Part shown: positions 26,898-36,739 of the stretch, in pieces
How positions within the stretch are numbered: position 1 is the first letter of the stretch
Layout: each line of letters begins with the position of its first letter
Source of the DNA: Lysobacter stagni
GTDB taxonomy: Bacteria; Pseudomonadota; Gammaproteobacteria; Xanthomonadales; Xanthomonadaceae
DNA length: 64,000 bases
Assembly: GCF_030053425.1 (NCBI RefSeq)
Contig: NZ_JASGBI010000001.1
Coordinates: forward strand, 3,356,001 to 3,420,000
Direction: 5' to 3'
Position numbers and translations under genes: made by a program
The notes under the pieces: model-generated
The model's input: the letters and a program-made list of their open reading frames with translations, nothing else
What the model was told of the DNA's origin: nothing
The model's database searches: none

Positions 26898-28703
26898 ATG
26901 GGCAGTGGCGTGGTCAAGGCACCGACGGTGTGGATCGTCGTCAAGCTGGTTCTTCTGGCCCTCTATCTGCTCGGAACCAACCGCATGCTTGCCGAGCGCG
27001 TGGCCCATATCGGGCTGCAACCCGGCCTGGCGGTGTTCGCCGCGGTCTGGCTGCTGTGCGTGCTGTCGATGCTGGTACTCGCGTTCCATGCGCGCCCGTT
27101 CGCGCGTGTCGTGTGGAGCGCGATCTTCTTCCTCGGCAACACCTTCACGCTTTCACACGCGCTGATCACCTCGAGCTATCTGGGGCTGACCGAATTCGAA
27201 CAGCTGCTGGGCCTGATCGGATTTGTCGGCAACCTGGCCGGCTTCCACGATGCGGAACTGATCGAAGCGGCAGCGTGGTCGTTGCTGGGGGTGGTGGCGA
27301 TGAACCTGCCGCCGTGGCTCAGGGCGCCGGCGTCGCCGACGTGGCGCCACTGGCTGCTGCGCCACGCCGGGCTGGCACCGCTGCTGCCGGTGGCGGTGAT
27401 CGCCGGCATCCTCTACCTGCGTGGCGGCGAAGGCTCCAACGGGTTCCCCGGGCAGTTCAACACCGCCGCATTCGCAACCGTGCTGGGACTGGAAAAGGTG
27501 CTGGCCCCAGCCAGGCCGGAGCGCGAGGACGTCGCGCTGGCGCATCCGGGGCGGCGGCCGCTGCGCCACATCGTGATGGTGATGGACGAGAGCGTGCGCG
27601 GCGACTACGTGGACCTCAACGTCGACGACGGCGTCGAGACCGGGCTGCAGCCGCTGGGCAGCGCACTGTTCAATTTCGGCGTGGCCGCCTCGTCCGCCAA
27701 CTGTTCGTCCACTTCGAATGCCAGCCTGCGCTACGGCGTCACGCGCGACAGCTACCTGCGCGATCTGCAGGTGAATCCCTCGTTCTGGCGCTACGCGGCG
27801 CAGGCGGGGTATCGCACCATCTATCTGGACGCGCAGCGGCAGGGTGGCAAGCTGCAGAACTTCATGGACGAGCACGAACTGGCCGAGATCGACGAGTTCG
27901 TGCAGGTCGGCGACGGCTTCGCGCCCGAGCACCGCGATGTGGAAGCCGGCCGCCTGCTCAAACGCATGCTGGCGCGCGAACGCCCCAGCTTCATCTTCGT
28001 CAACAAGATGGGTTGCCACTTCCCCTACGAGGGCAAGTACCCGGCCGAGGCCACGCTCTATGCGCCGACGATGGAGCGCACCTACTTCTCCAATGAAGTC
28101 GACCCCGACAACGCCGGCTTCCGGCAGGCGGAGAACGCCGAGCAACGCTGGCGCCAGGTCAACAGCTATCGCAACTGCCTGGCCTGGAACACACGCTCAT
28201 TCTTCCGTGAAGCGATGGCCGGGGCGTCGCTGGACGACGCGCTCATCGTCTACACCGCCGACCATGGCCAGAATTTCCACGAGGACGGCAGCCCCGGCGC
28301 GCAGACCCACTGCACCATCGGTCCGGCGTCGGCCGGCGAAGGCCGCGTCCCGCTGGCCGCAATGACGCGCAATCCGCACATGGCATCGCGCCTGCGCGAA
28401 GCAGCGCGACGCAACCAGGACCGCGCCAGCCATTTCAACGTCTATCCCACGCTGCTGGATGCGATGGGATACCGCCTGCCCGCACAGGACGCCGGCTTCG
28501 AGCCCACGCTCTACGCCACGCTGCCCGAAAGCCCGCCCAGGTTCCTGTCCACCTACTTCGTGCGCTTCGGCCGGGAACCGGTGTGGAACTCGATCGGCAA
28601 GCCCGCGCAACTGCGCGACGGCCTGCCGCAGGCGCTGGCCTCCGGCGATGAGCCACGCGCACGCGATGCGGTGGACGCCACTGCGGCCAGCGGGTCGCCC
28701 TGA
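26898..28703 (+). CDS. Sulfatase-fold membrane transferase (phosphoethanolamine transferase-like)
   Basis: A 601-residue protein with about five N-terminal membrane helices (1-190) and a periplasmic alkaline-phosphatase-fold domain (about 225-560). Visible catalytic parts are MDESVRGDY, a Thr/Ser nucleophile region NCSSTSNASLRYG, NKMGCHFPYEG, TADHGQNFHEDG and QTHCTIGP. This fits EptA/CptA-type enzymes that move phosphoethanolamine onto lipid A or core sugars. A phosphoglycerol or sulfatase role cannot be excluded. ATG 26898 follows a GGGGGG ribosome site. It is monocistronic, next to galE, so an envelope glycan role is plausible. Confidence 0.82.
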   Translation: MGSGVVKAPTVWIVVKLVLLALYLLGTNRMLAERVAHIGLQPGLAVFAAVWLLCVLSMLVLAFHARPFARVVWSAIFFLGNTFTLSHALITSSYLGLTEFEQLLGLIGFVGNLAGFHDAELIEAAAWSLLGVVAMNLPPWLRAPASPTWRHWLLRHAGLAPLLPVAVIAGILYLRGGEGSNGFPGQFNTAAFATVLGLEKVLAPARPEREDVALAHPGRRPLRHIVMVMDESVRGDYVDLNVDDGVETGLQPLGSALFNFGVAASSANCSSTSNASLRYGVTRDSYLRDLQVNPSFWRYAAQAGYRTIYLDAQRQGGKLQNFMDEHELAEIDEFVQVGDGFAPEHRDVEAGRLLKRMLARERPSFIFVNKMGCHFPYEGKYPAEATLYAPTMERTYFSNEVDPDNAGFRQAENAEQRWRQVNSYRNCLAWNTRSFFREAMAGASLDDALIVYTADHGQNFHEDGSPGAQTHCTIGPASAGEGRVPLAAMTRNPHMASRLREAARRNQDRASHFNVYPTLLDAMGYRLPAQDAGFEPTLYATLPESPPRFLSTYFVRFGREPVWNSIGKPAQLRDGLPQALASGDEPRARDAVDATAASGSP

Positions 28704-28755
28704 CGGCGTGACGCTGCCGCGGCGCGAGCGCGGCGCGCGGATGAACGCAGATCCC

Positions 28756-29841
28756 TCAGTAGGCGTCGGCCACCCGGGCCCCATCCGTCCGCGCACGACG
28801 CACGCGAGGTGCCGCCACGCGTCGCGGCGTGGTGCGATAGCCATCGGGATTCATCGACTGCCAACGCCACGCGTCGCGGCACATCGCGTCGACGTCGAGC
28901 TCCGCGCGCCAGCCCAGCAGGTTCCGTGCCAGCGTCGGATCGGCGAAAACCGCCGCGGCGTCGCCGGGACGGCGATCGACGATCTCGTACGGAATGTGCC
29001 GTCCACTGGCGCGCTCGAAGGCGTGCACCAGCTCCAGCACGCTGACACCGTGGCCGGTGCCGAGGTTGACGGTGAGGCTGCGGTCCTCGCGCACCATGCA
29101 TTCCAGCGCGTCCACGTGCGCCCGGGCGAGATCCACCACATGGATGTAATCGCGCACGCCCGTGCCGTCGACGGTGGGGTAGTCGTTGCCGAACACGCGC
29201 AGGCATTCACGCTGTCCGACCGCGACCTGGCAGATGTACGGCATCAGGTTGGTCGGCTCGCCGCACGGGTCCTCGCCGATCAACCCGGACGTGTGTGCGC
29301 CCACCGGATTGAAGTAGCGCAGGTTGGCCGCTCGGAAGGATGGATCGGCCGTGCACAGGTCGCCGATCAACTGCTCGGCGACCAGCTTGGTGCGGCCGTA
29401 GGGGTTCATGACCTGCAGGCCGGCATCCTCGCGCACCGGCACGCTTTCGGGCTCGCCGTACACGGTGGCCGAAGAGCTGAACACCAGTCGGCGTACGCCC
29501 GCGTCCTGCATCGCCTGCAGCAGGACGATGGTGCCGCTGATGTTGTTGTCGAAATACTCCAGCGGCCGCCGGCAGGAATCGCCCACGGCCTTGAGTGCGG
29601 CGAAGTGCAGCACCGCGTCGAAACGGTGCGCGGCGAACAGGCTCGCGAGCGCATGCCGGTCGCGCATGTCGATGCGATGCAATGACACCGGTGTTCCCAT
29701 CAACCGCTTCAGTCGCGGCACGACCTGCGGCGAGCTGTTCACGCCGCTGTCGGCGATCACCACCTGGTGACCGCGCTCGGCCAGCTGGACGCACGTGTGG
29801 CTGCCGATGTAGCCCGCTCCACCGCAGACAAGGATTCGCAT
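28756..29841 (-). CDS. galE: UDP-glucose 4-epimerase
   Basis: A 361-residue extended SDR epimerase making UDP-galactose (or UDP-GalNAc). Motifs are the NAD-binding VCGGAGYIGSHT, FAALKAVGDS, SSSATVYG and the catalytic YGRTK (Tyr-x-x-x-Lys), with RYFNPVGAH and GTGVRDYIHVVDLA. The C-terminus carries about 25 extra basic residues (TPRRVAAPRVRRARTDG) beyond the usual end. It diverges from the exopolysaccharide operon across 258 bases and probably supplies its sugar donor. Confidence 0.95.
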   Translation of the reverse strand: MRILVCGGAGYIGSHTCVQLAERGHQVVIADSGVNSSPQVVPRLKRLMGTPVSLHRIDMRDRHALASLFAAHRFDAVLHFAALKAVGDSCRRPLEYFDNNISGTIVLLQAMQDAGVRRLVFSSSATVYGEPESVPVREDAGLQVMNPYGRTKLVAEQLIGDLCTADPSFRAANLRYFNPVGAHTSGLIGEDPCGEPTNLMPYICQVAVGQRECLRVFGNDYPTVDGTGVRDYIHVVDLARAHVDALECMVREDRSLTVNLGTGHGVSVLELVHAFERASGRHIPYEIVDRRPGDAAAVFADPTLARNLLGWRAELDVDAMCRDAWRWQSMNPDGYRTTPRRVAAPRVRRARTDGARVADAY

Positions 29842-30099
29842 GAGGCCCCGGCCCTGACAGGACGACGCGTCGCGGACGCCGGACGACGCACCGCTTCGCA
29901 GATGCACCCTGCTCCGCTGCGCAGGCTGCTCCCCGGACCCGACTCCGTGCCGGTGTCCTGACTGTTTCCAACGCAATGGGGGGCCATTTCCGGCAGCGCC
30001 GTCCATCGGCGACGCGAACGGCTGTCGCGGGCCTCGTGCGTGGCCGGATCGCGGCCTTCGTGGCGTTGATGGATATCGAACGCAAGGGGGTTGTCGATC
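29842..30099. promoter_or_regulatory. Divergent control region between galE and the exopolysaccharide operon
   Basis: A 258-base non-coding stretch that must hold the promoter of the eleven-gene operon on one side and of galE on the other. I see no convincing sigma-70 or sigma-54 element by eye. A strong ribosome site (AAGGGGG, about 30084-30090) precedes the first operon gene. Confidence 0.4.
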
Positions 30100-30720
30100 A
30101 TGCGAGTGTTCCGTCTCTTCACAATCATCGGTCTGATGCTGGTCCTGTGTGCCTGCGCTTCCTCGGGTAGTTCGGTCAAGGCGCCGCCGCCAGCCGAATC
30201 GGAAAATCTGGTGGATGCCTACCAGATCGGCATCGACGACATCGTCCAGGTCTCGGTCTGGCGCAACCCGGAGCTGGGCATCACGGTGCCCGTGCGCCCG
30301 GACGGCAAGATCTCGGTGCCGCTGGTCGGCGACGTCTCGGCCGGCGGACGCACGCCGGGCGAGGTCGCCAAGGAAATCCAGACCAAGCTGGCCGTGTTCG
30401 TGCGCGACCCGCAGGTGGCGGTGATCCTCACCGACCTGCGCAGCCACGAGTACCTGTCGCGCGTGCGCGTCACCGGCGCCGTGCGGCAACCCATCTCGAT
30501 TCCCTTCCGCCAGGGCATGACGGTGCTCGATGCCGTGCTCGCCGCCGGCGGCGTGACCGAGTTCGCCGCGCCGGCGAAGTCGGACCTCTATCGCAAGACC
30601 GGTGACGGAACGCGCAGCTACGCCGTGCGTCTGGACCACATCCTCGAGGACGGCGACCTGACGACCAACTTCAAGGTCGCGCCCGGGGACGTCATCACCG
30701 TTCCGGAACGCACGCTGTGA
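30100..30720 (+). CDS. Polysaccharide export outer-membrane lipoprotein (Wza/EpsA-like, short form)
   Basis: A 206-residue lipoprotein (lipobox LVLCAC) with a Poly_export domain (about 40-120, AYQIGIDDIVQVSVWRNPEL, VRPDGKISVPLVGDV) and one SLBB domain (about 125-205, VRVTGAVRQPISIP, VLDAVLAAGGVTEFA, VAPGDVITVPE). It lacks the C-terminal barrel helix of Wza. It therefore probably works with the separate beta-barrel at 33086, as in exosortase-A-type operons. The ATG at 30100 follows AAGGGGG. First gene of the operon. Confidence 0.93.
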   Translation: MRVFRLFTIIGLMLVLCACASSGSSVKAPPPAESENLVDAYQIGIDDIVQVSVWRNPELGITVPVRPDGKISVPLVGDVSAGGRTPGEVAKEIQTKLAVFVRDPQVAVILTDLRSHEYLSRVRVTGAVRQPISIPFRQGMTVLDAVLAAGGVTEFAAPAKSDLYRKTGDGTRSYAVRLDHILEDGDLTTNFKVAPGDVITVPERTL

Positions 30721-32336
30721 ACGGCGCGTCGATGGACCTGGTGGTCCCGGAGACGCGCCCCTCGGCCATCGTCGCGATGGTGCCGGTCGCATTCGAGGAA
30801 TGGCGTCGCCGTCCGGTGATGCTGGCCACCGTCTTCACCGCCATCGCGCTGGCCGCGCTGGCGTTCGGTCTGGTGCTGCCGAAGAAATACAACTCGCAGA
30901 CGACGATCCTGGTCGAGGAAAGCAACATCATCAAACCGCTGATGGAAGGCCGCGCCGTGCCGACCAGCGTGGCCAACCGCGCGGCGATCACGCGCGAGGT
31001 CGCCTTCAGCCGCAAGGTGATGACCGAGATCCTGGAAACCGGCGGCTGGATGGCCAAGAAGCCGACTCCGCTGCAGCAGGACCAGCTGATCGAACAGATC
31101 ATCAGCCGGACGGTCATCTCCAACCCGCGCGACAACCTGATCCGCGTGTCCTACGTCGACACCGACGCGGTGCGCGCGCACGCCGTCACCAAGCGCTTCG
31201 CCGAGCTGATCATCCAGGAAAGCCTGGCGACCAAGGAGCGCGAAAGCCGCGATGCCTACGACTTCATCGATTCGCAGGTGCGCGCCTATCACCAGAAACT
31301 CACCGACGCCGAATCCAAGCTGGAGGCCTACCGCAAGTCCAACCCGGACGCGCGTCCGGGCATCGACGGCGATGTGAACTCGCGCATCGGCGAACTGCGT
31401 CGCATGGTCGACACCTCTCGCATGGAACTGATGGACCTGGAATCCCAGGGCGGTGCGCTGCAGGGGCAGATCAATGGCGAGAACGAGATCAACGTGGTGC
31501 AGACCCGTGCCGGCCAGCTGCTGGCCCGCATGGCCGAGCTGGAATCCGAGCACGACCGTCTGTTGATGAACTACACCGAGCAGCATCCTGACGTGGTCCG
31601 CGTGCAGCACCAGATCCGCGACCTCGAAGAGGAAGTGCGTCGCGAAGACGCGCGCCAGGCCGCGATCAAGTCCGGCGCGTCGATGTCCGGTTCGGGTTCC
31701 ACCGCAGCGCCCGGCGGCAACGCCACCGCGCTGGGCGGCGTGGCTTCGTTCAATCCGCTCTACGGCGAACTCAAGAGCAAGCTTTCCGAGAACCGCCGGC
31801 AGGCGGCCGCGGTGACCTCTCGCATCAACACCAGCCAGACGCTGCTCGACCAGGAACTGGCGCGCAGCCGGCACATCGCCGCCTCCGAAAGCACGCTGGC
31901 CGAGCTCTCGCGCGACTACGAAGTCAACCGCGACCTCTACCAGGACCTGCTCAAGCGCCGCGAGAACGCGCGCGTGTCGATGAGCCTGGATTCCGAACAG
32001 CGCGGCCTGAGCTTCCGCGTGCAGGAGCCGGCGAGCTTCCCGCTGCGCGGCGTCGGCCTGCGCCTGGTGCACGTGGCCAGCGCCGGACTGGGCGCCGCCG
32101 CGCTGGCACCGCTGGTGCTGCTGTTCGGCTTCGTGCGGTTGGACCCGCGCGTGCGCTCGCCGTACCAGATCGAAACCGCCGCCGCGCTGCCCGTGCTGGG
32201 CACGGTGCCGCGCTACCAGACCGCACCGTCGCGTCGCCAGGGAACCCGCCGCTTCGTGATCGCCGCGATGATCTTCCTGGTGGTGCCCCTGACCTACGGT
32301 CTGGCCCTCGTCCTCAAGCTGGTGAGCAACCCATGA
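30717..32336 (+). CDS. Chain-length determinant / polysaccharide co-polymerase (Wzz domain)
   Basis: A 539-residue inner-membrane protein controlling chain length. A first transmembrane helix (about 35-55) is followed by a Wzz domain and a long periplasmic coiled-coil region (about 150-440, EQHPDVVRVQHQIRDLEEEV). A second and a third hydrophobic segment close the protein (about 448-470 and 515-535). The kinase domain is separate (next gene). The GTG at 30717 overlaps the previous stop; an ATG at 30732 is an alternative. The overall form resembles the XrtA-associated chain-length protein. Confidence 0.9.
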   Translation: MNGASMDLVVPETRPSAIVAMVPVAFEEWRRRPVMLATVFTAIALAALAFGLVLPKKYNSQTTILVEESNIIKPLMEGRAVPTSVANRAAITREVAFSRKVMTEILETGGWMAKKPTPLQQDQLIEQIISRTVISNPRDNLIRVSYVDTDAVRAHAVTKRFAELIIQESLATKERESRDAYDFIDSQVRAYHQKLTDAESKLEAYRKSNPDARPGIDGDVNSRIGELRRMVDTSRMELMDLESQGGALQGQINGENEINVVQTRAGQLLARMAELESEHDRLLMNYTEQHPDVVRVQHQIRDLEEEVRREDARQAAIKSGASMSGSGSTAAPGGNATALGGVASFNPLYGELKSKLSENRRQAAAVTSRINTSQTLLDQELARSRHIAASESTLAELSRDYEVNRDLYQDLLKRRENARVSMSLDSEQRGLSFRVQEPASFPLRGVGLRLVHVASAGLGAAALAPLVLLFGFVRLDPRVRSPYQIETAAALPVLGTVPRYQTAPSRRQGTRRFVIAAMIFLVVPLTYGLALVLKLVSNP

Positions 32337-33070
32337 GCGCAGTGCCGAATCCAGTTTCCGACATCGACGACGCCCGCGACGAGAAACACGCCATCACACG
32401 TGCCGCGGGCGCGACGGCACTCTCGCCCAGCCAGCTGGAAGACCGCGCGATCATCCACCGCGGCGCCGTGTCGCGGCCGGAAGTCGATGCCTTCCGCGAA
32501 CTTCGCACGCGGCTGCTCTCGGCGATGGAAGGCGGCACGTTCGTCGCGCTGGTCGCGCCGGTCAGTACCGGCAGCGGCGGCAGCTTCGTCGCGCGCAACC
32601 TCGCCACGGCCATGGCCTTCGACGAAACCAAGAGCGCGCTGCTCGTGGATTGCGACCTGCGCCATCCTTCGCAGCACGCCACGATGCAGATCGACACCGA
32701 AGCCGGCGGCCTGGTCGAGTACCTGGAGAATCCCGAGGGCGATCTGTCGGACGTGATCTACGACACCGGCGTCAACGGCCTTCGCCTGATTCCCGCCGGC
32801 AGGACACGCGAGATCGGCGCCGAGTACTTCTCGTCGGTACGCATGCGCCTGCTGCTGGATTCCATCCGCAGCCGCCATCCCAACTGCTATGTGTTCCTGG
32901 ACGGGCCGCCGGTGCGGGGCACGCCGGACGCACGCATCCTGGCCGACATCGCCGACGTGGTGATCCTCGTCGCCGGCTACGGACGCGACACGGCCGCCTC
33001 GATCGCACAGGCGGCGGCGAACTTCGACCCGGGCAAGTTCGCCGGCGTCGTCTTCAATGAAGGCGTTTGA
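32333..33070 (+). CDS. Divergent CpsD/EpsG-like tyrosine-kinase-type ATPase
   Basis: A 245-residue cytoplasmic protein of the BY-kinase family, partner of the chain-length determinant. It has Walker A' LLVDCDLRHPSQH and Walker B-like CYVFLDGPPV. The P-loop (about residues 76-86) reads VSTGSGGSF in place of the usual GxGKT, so the phosphate-binding lysine is missing. There is no C-terminal tyrosine cluster. ATP binding or kinase activity is uncertain; it may be regulatory. It overlaps the previous gene by ATGA. Confidence 0.85.
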   Translation: MSAVPNPVSDIDDARDEKHAITRAAGATALSPSQLEDRAIIHRGAVSRPEVDAFRELRTRLLSAMEGGTFVALVAPVSTGSGGSFVARNLATAMAFDETKSALLVDCDLRHPSQHATMQIDTEAGGLVEYLENPEGDLSDVIYDTGVNGLRLIPAGRTREIGAEYFSSVRMRLLLDSIRSRHPNCYVFLDGPPVRGTPDARILADIADVVILVAGYGRDTAASIAQAAANFDPGKFAGVVFNEGV

Positions 33071-33085
33071 CCGGGGGAGTGTTTG

Positions 33086-34435
33086 ATGGCCAGCGGAAGA
33101 CTCAGGAAGGTCGCGGGCGGGGCCCGCCGATCCGCGCTCTGCATCGCCCTGTTGGCGGCGCTTCCCGCCGGCGCGGGCGCTGCGCAGTTGAACTATTCGA
33201 TCGGCGGGCGCGTGGAGCACAGCGACAACATCGCGCTCACCGAAACCAACCCGCAGGAAGAAAGCACGCTGGCGACCGATGTCGCCTTCGATCTGGTCGA
33301 AACCGGTCGCGACACCACGCTGACCGCGCGCGGTGGCGTGGAATACCTGTACTACACCGGGCCGCTCTTCGACGACGATATCCGCGCGTCGCTGGTGGGC
33401 ACCTTCAACTGGAACACCTGGCAGGACCGCCTCAAGTTCATCCTCGAGGACTACGCCAACTACGAGCCGATCGACGTTCTGGCCGCCAACGCGCCGGACA
33501 ACCAGCAGCAGGTCAACATCTTCGTCGCCGGCATGCAGTTCAACCTGCGCCCCGGCGCGGCCACGCGCACGCGCATCGACCTGCGCTACAACAACTACTG
33601 GGCCGAGGAAACCGACGACTTCAACGGCGACCGCTACAACGCCGCCTTCACCCTGTGGCAGGAGCCCAGCGCGACCACGCGCATCGCCGCCACGGTCGAA
33701 GGCAGCGAAGTGCGGTACGACCAGGTCAGCCTGGACACGCTCGGCGCGGACTACCGGCGTCTGGACACCTACGTAACCTGGAACCGCAATCTGGCCAACA
33801 TCAACCTCGAGGTGCGCGCCGGCTATTCGTGGGTCGAGCTGACTGATTTCAACACCAAGGACGACGCACCGCTGTTCCGCACCGTGTTCACGTGGCGACC
33901 CACCTCGCGCAGCACGCTGGACATGGGCGTCTACTACCAGTTCTCCGACGCGGCACAGGAACTGATGGCCGACGTCGCCGATCCGAGCGTCGGCCCCACC
34001 GCGCCCGGTGGCGCGCCGACGGTCGATCCCGGCGACGTCACCATCGGCCCGGACCTGTACCGCCAGCGGCGCGTGGACATCGGCTATCGCTTCAACGGCG
34101 AGCGGTTCGACGCCAGCGTGCGTCCGTTCTACGAGGACAACGACTACGTCGACCCCACCGCGCAGAGCGAAGGCAGCTACGGCATCGGCATCGGCGTGAG
34201 CTGGGCGATCCAGCCCACGTTGTTCCTCACCGGATCGCTGTCCGCCAGCTACCGGACCTTCGACAGCTTCGATCGCGACGACGACGATTTTTCCATCTAC
34301 GCGGGCGTCGTGAAGGTCTTCACCCGGCACTGGAGCATGGGTTTCGACCTGCGCCACCAGGAACGCAACAGCAACGTGCCTGAAGCGAGCTATGACGAGA
34401 ATGCCGTCATCCTCAGCGTTCGCTATACCCGCTGA
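33086..34435 (+). CDS. Outer-membrane beta-barrel protein of the exopolysaccharide operon
   Basis: A 449-residue exported protein with a signal peptide at 1-32 (ending AGAGAAQ). The rest is alternating amphipathic strands rich in Tyr/Trp/Asp (YSIGGRVEHSDNIALTE, YLYYTGPLFDDDIRAS, LRYNNYWAEETDDFNGD) and it ends in SVRYTR, a plausible barrel-closing strand. It resembles the TIGR03016-type outer-membrane proteins of exosortase-A operons. It probably forms the export channel that the short Wza-like protein lacks. The ATG follows GGGGGAG. Confidence 0.82.
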   Translation: MASGRLRKVAGGARRSALCIALLAALPAGAGAAQLNYSIGGRVEHSDNIALTETNPQEESTLATDVAFDLVETGRDTTLTARGGVEYLYYTGPLFDDDIRASLVGTFNWNTWQDRLKFILEDYANYEPIDVLAANAPDNQQQVNIFVAGMQFNLRPGAATRTRIDLRYNNYWAEETDDFNGDRYNAAFTLWQEPSATTRIAATVEGSEVRYDQVSLDTLGADYRRLDTYVTWNRNLANINLEVRAGYSWVELTDFNTKDDAPLFRTVFTWRPTSRSTLDMGVYYQFSDAAQELMADVADPSVGPTAPGGAPTVDPGDVTIGPDLYRQRRVDIGYRFNGERFDASVRPFYEDNDYVDPTAQSEGSYGIGIGVSWAIQPTLFLTGSLSASYRTFDSFDRDDDDFSIYAGVVKVFTRHWSMGFDLRHQERNSNVPEASYDENAVILSVRYTR

Positions 34436-34439
34436 GCCC

Positions 34440-35603
34440 GTGGCCACGGCGGTCGCCGACCGGCGCATCCGCCTGCTGCTGCTCACCGACACGCCGGTGC
34501 TCGCGCCCGGCGGCAGCGAACGGTTCCTCCAGAACCTGGCTTCGCGGCTGGCGACGGACAGCTATCGGATCACGCTGGTGCAACTGCACGAGCAGCGCAT
34601 GCCGGGCAACCACGGCCATGAGCTGCTGACGCGCCCCAATCTGCGACTGATCTCCCTGCCCGTGCATGCGGTGTACGACCGCAGCGGCCTGCACGCCTGG
34701 CGTCAGCTCGGCCTCATGCTGCGTCGCGAACGTTTCGACGTGGTGCAGTCGCAACACGAGAAGGCGGACATCCTCAACGCGCTTCTGCCGCGGCAGGCCG
34801 GAACGGTGCACATCTCCAACCGCCGCGACATGGGCTTCAAGAAAAGCCAGCGCCTGCAGCATCTGTTCCGCCGACTCAACGGCCGTTTCGATGCCGTGGT
34901 GGCGCCGGCGCGCCAGATCCTGAGCGGCCTGGCCGAATGCGAACACCTGGATCCGCTGCGCATGACGTGGATCCCCAATGGCGTGGACACGCGTCGCTAC
35001 GCACCCGCACCGCTGCAGCGGCGCCTGGACAGCCGTCGCGAACTCGGCCTGGACGACGATGCCATCGTCTTCGGCTGCGTCGCGCGCCTGCAGCCGGTGA
35101 AGCGGCACGTCGACCTCATCGACGCCTTCGCGCAGGTGCACCGCACGCTGCCACAGGCGCGTCTGGTGCTGGTCGGCGATGGGCCTCTGCTGCCGCAGCT
35201 CCGCGAACGGATCGCCTCGCATGGCGTGCAGGACGCGGTCAGCCTGCTGGCCTCGCGCGACGACGTGGATGCCCTGCTGCCGGCACTGGACGTGCTGGTG
35301 CTGCCCTCGTCCAGCGAAGGGATGTCCAACGCCATCCTGGAAGCGATGGCCTGCGGCCTGCCGGTCGTGGCCACCGCGGTGGGCGGCAACCTGCACCTGG
35401 TGCAGCACGAGACGACGGGCCTGCTGGTTCCGCCGCTCGACCCGATCTCGCTCGCGGCCTCGCTGCAATGGCTCGCACAGTCCGCCCACGCGCGCCGCCG
35501 CATGGGCATGGCCGCGCGCGCGCGCATCGAGCGCGAGTTCTCTCTGGACAACATGGTGCAGGCCTTCGACCAGCTCTACCGGCGCCTGCTGGACCGGCTG
35601 TGA
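34440..35603 (+). CDS. Glycosyltransferase family 4 protein
   Basis: A 387-residue GT-B enzyme adding a sugar to the lipid-linked repeat on the cytoplasmic face. The N-terminal acceptor domain has LLLLTDTPVLAPGGSERFLQ. The C-terminal donor domain has FGCVARLQPVKRHVDLIDA, LVLVGDGPLLPQL, LPSSSEGMSNAILEAMACG (EX7E motif) and PVVATAVGGN. The GTG at 34440 is 4 bases after the barrel gene; an ATG at 34392 inside that gene is an alternative start. Donor and acceptor unknown. Confidence 0.9.
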   Translation: MATAVADRRIRLLLLTDTPVLAPGGSERFLQNLASRLATDSYRITLVQLHEQRMPGNHGHELLTRPNLRLISLPVHAVYDRSGLHAWRQLGLMLRRERFDVVQSQHEKADILNALLPRQAGTVHISNRRDMGFKKSQRLQHLFRRLNGRFDAVVAPARQILSGLAECEHLDPLRMTWIPNGVDTRRYAPAPLQRRLDSRRELGLDDDAIVFGCVARLQPVKRHVDLIDAFAQVHRTLPQARLVLVGDGPLLPQLRERIASHGVQDAVSLLASRDDVDALLPALDVLVLPSSSEGMSNAILEAMACGLPVVATAVGGNLHLVQHETTGLLVPPLDPISLAASLQWLAQSAHARRRMGMAARARIEREFSLDNMVQAFDQLYRRLLDRL

Positions 35604-36739
35604 ACACGCCGCGCCCCTTCGTGCTGCAGGTGCGCTCCAGCGCGGGCCTTTACGGCGCCGACCGCGTGGTGCTCGCACTCAATCGCGGCATTCCGCGACA
35701 GGGCGCACGCGCGCGGCTGTTGAGCATCAACAACTACCGAATGCAGGAGCAGGCGCTGCACGATACCGCCTCGGCCACCGGCCAGGACGCCGTGCTGCTG
35801 CCGTGTCGCGGGCGCGTGGACGCCGCGACGGTTTCCGCCCTGGTTGCACAGATCGGCGCGGCGCGCGAGCCGGTGGTGCACGTGCACGACTACAAGAGCG
35901 CCTTCTACGCGTGGCTCGCCACGCGCCGCAGACCCGCACCACTGGTCGCGACGCTGCACGGCTGGGTGGAGGAATCGACTTCGCTGCGCCTGTACACGCG
36001 CCTGGAACTGGCCCTTCTGCGGCGCTTCGACGCACTCGTTGTCGTCGCCGAGGAACAGGTCGGTCGCCTCGTGCGCGTGGGGATTCCGCGTTCGCGCATC
36101 CATCATCTCGCCAACGGCATCGACTGCCCGGAACGCGATGAGGACGGCGCGCGGATCTTGCGCGAACAACTGGGCCTTGCGCCGTCGTCGCGGATCTTCG
36201 CCGCCGTCGCGCGACTGTCCAGCGAGAAGAACCTGCCGATGCTGCTGCGCGCCTTCGCCCCCGTGGCCGCGCGTCATCCCGATGCCGTGCTGCTGCTGGT
36301 CGGCGACGGCCCACAGCGCGAGGAACTCCAGGCGCTGGCGGAACAACTGTCGCTGGGAAGCCAGGTGCGGCTGCTCGGATGCCGCCACGACATGCCTGCG
36401 GTGTACACGCTCGCGCACGCACTGGTGCTGCCGTCGCTGACCGAAGGCATGCCGCTGGTGGTGCTGGAGGCGATGGCCTGCGAAGTGCCGGTCATCGCCA
36501 GCGCGGTGGGCGACATCCCGCGGCTGCTGGCGCATGCCGACCATGGTCGCCTGCTGCCTCCGGGCGATGCGGCCGCGCTGGAGGCCGCACTGGACGAAGC
36601 GTGCACCCTGCCGGTGCGGCGCGACGCCGCCGCGCGTCGCCACGTGCTCGAACATCATTCCTCGCAGACGATGGTCCGCGCCTATCTCGAACTGTACGAC
36701 TCGCTGCGGGAGAGGGCCCATGCCCGGCGCGCGTCCTGA
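35600..36739 (+). CDS. Glycosyltransferase family 4 protein
   Basis: A 379-residue GT-B enzyme with N-terminal SSAGLYGADRVVLALN and VHVHDYKSAFYAWLA. The donor domain has AAVARLSSEKNLPMLLRAF, LLLVGDGPQREEL and LPSLTEGMPLVVLEAMACE (EX7E motif). The GTG start overlaps the previous stop (GTGA), so the two transferases are translationally coupled. It overlaps the O-antigen ligase gene by 20 bases. Confidence 0.9.
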   Translation: MNTPRPFVLQVRSSAGLYGADRVVLALNRGIPRQGARARLLSINNYRMQEQALHDTASATGQDAVLLPCRGRVDAATVSALVAQIGAAREPVVHVHDYKSAFYAWLATRRRPAPLVATLHGWVEESTSLRLYTRLELALLRRFDALVVVAEEQVGRLVRVGIPRSRIHHLANGIDCPERDEDGARILREQLGLAPSSRIFAAVARLSSEKNLPMLLRAFAPVAARHPDAVLLLVGDGPQREELQALAEQLSLGSQVRLLGCRHDMPAVYTLAHALVLPSLTEGMPLVVLEAMACEVPVIASAVGDIPRLLAHADHGRLLPPGDAAALEAALDEACTLPVRRDAAARRHVLEHHSSQTMVRAYLELYDSLRERAHARRAS

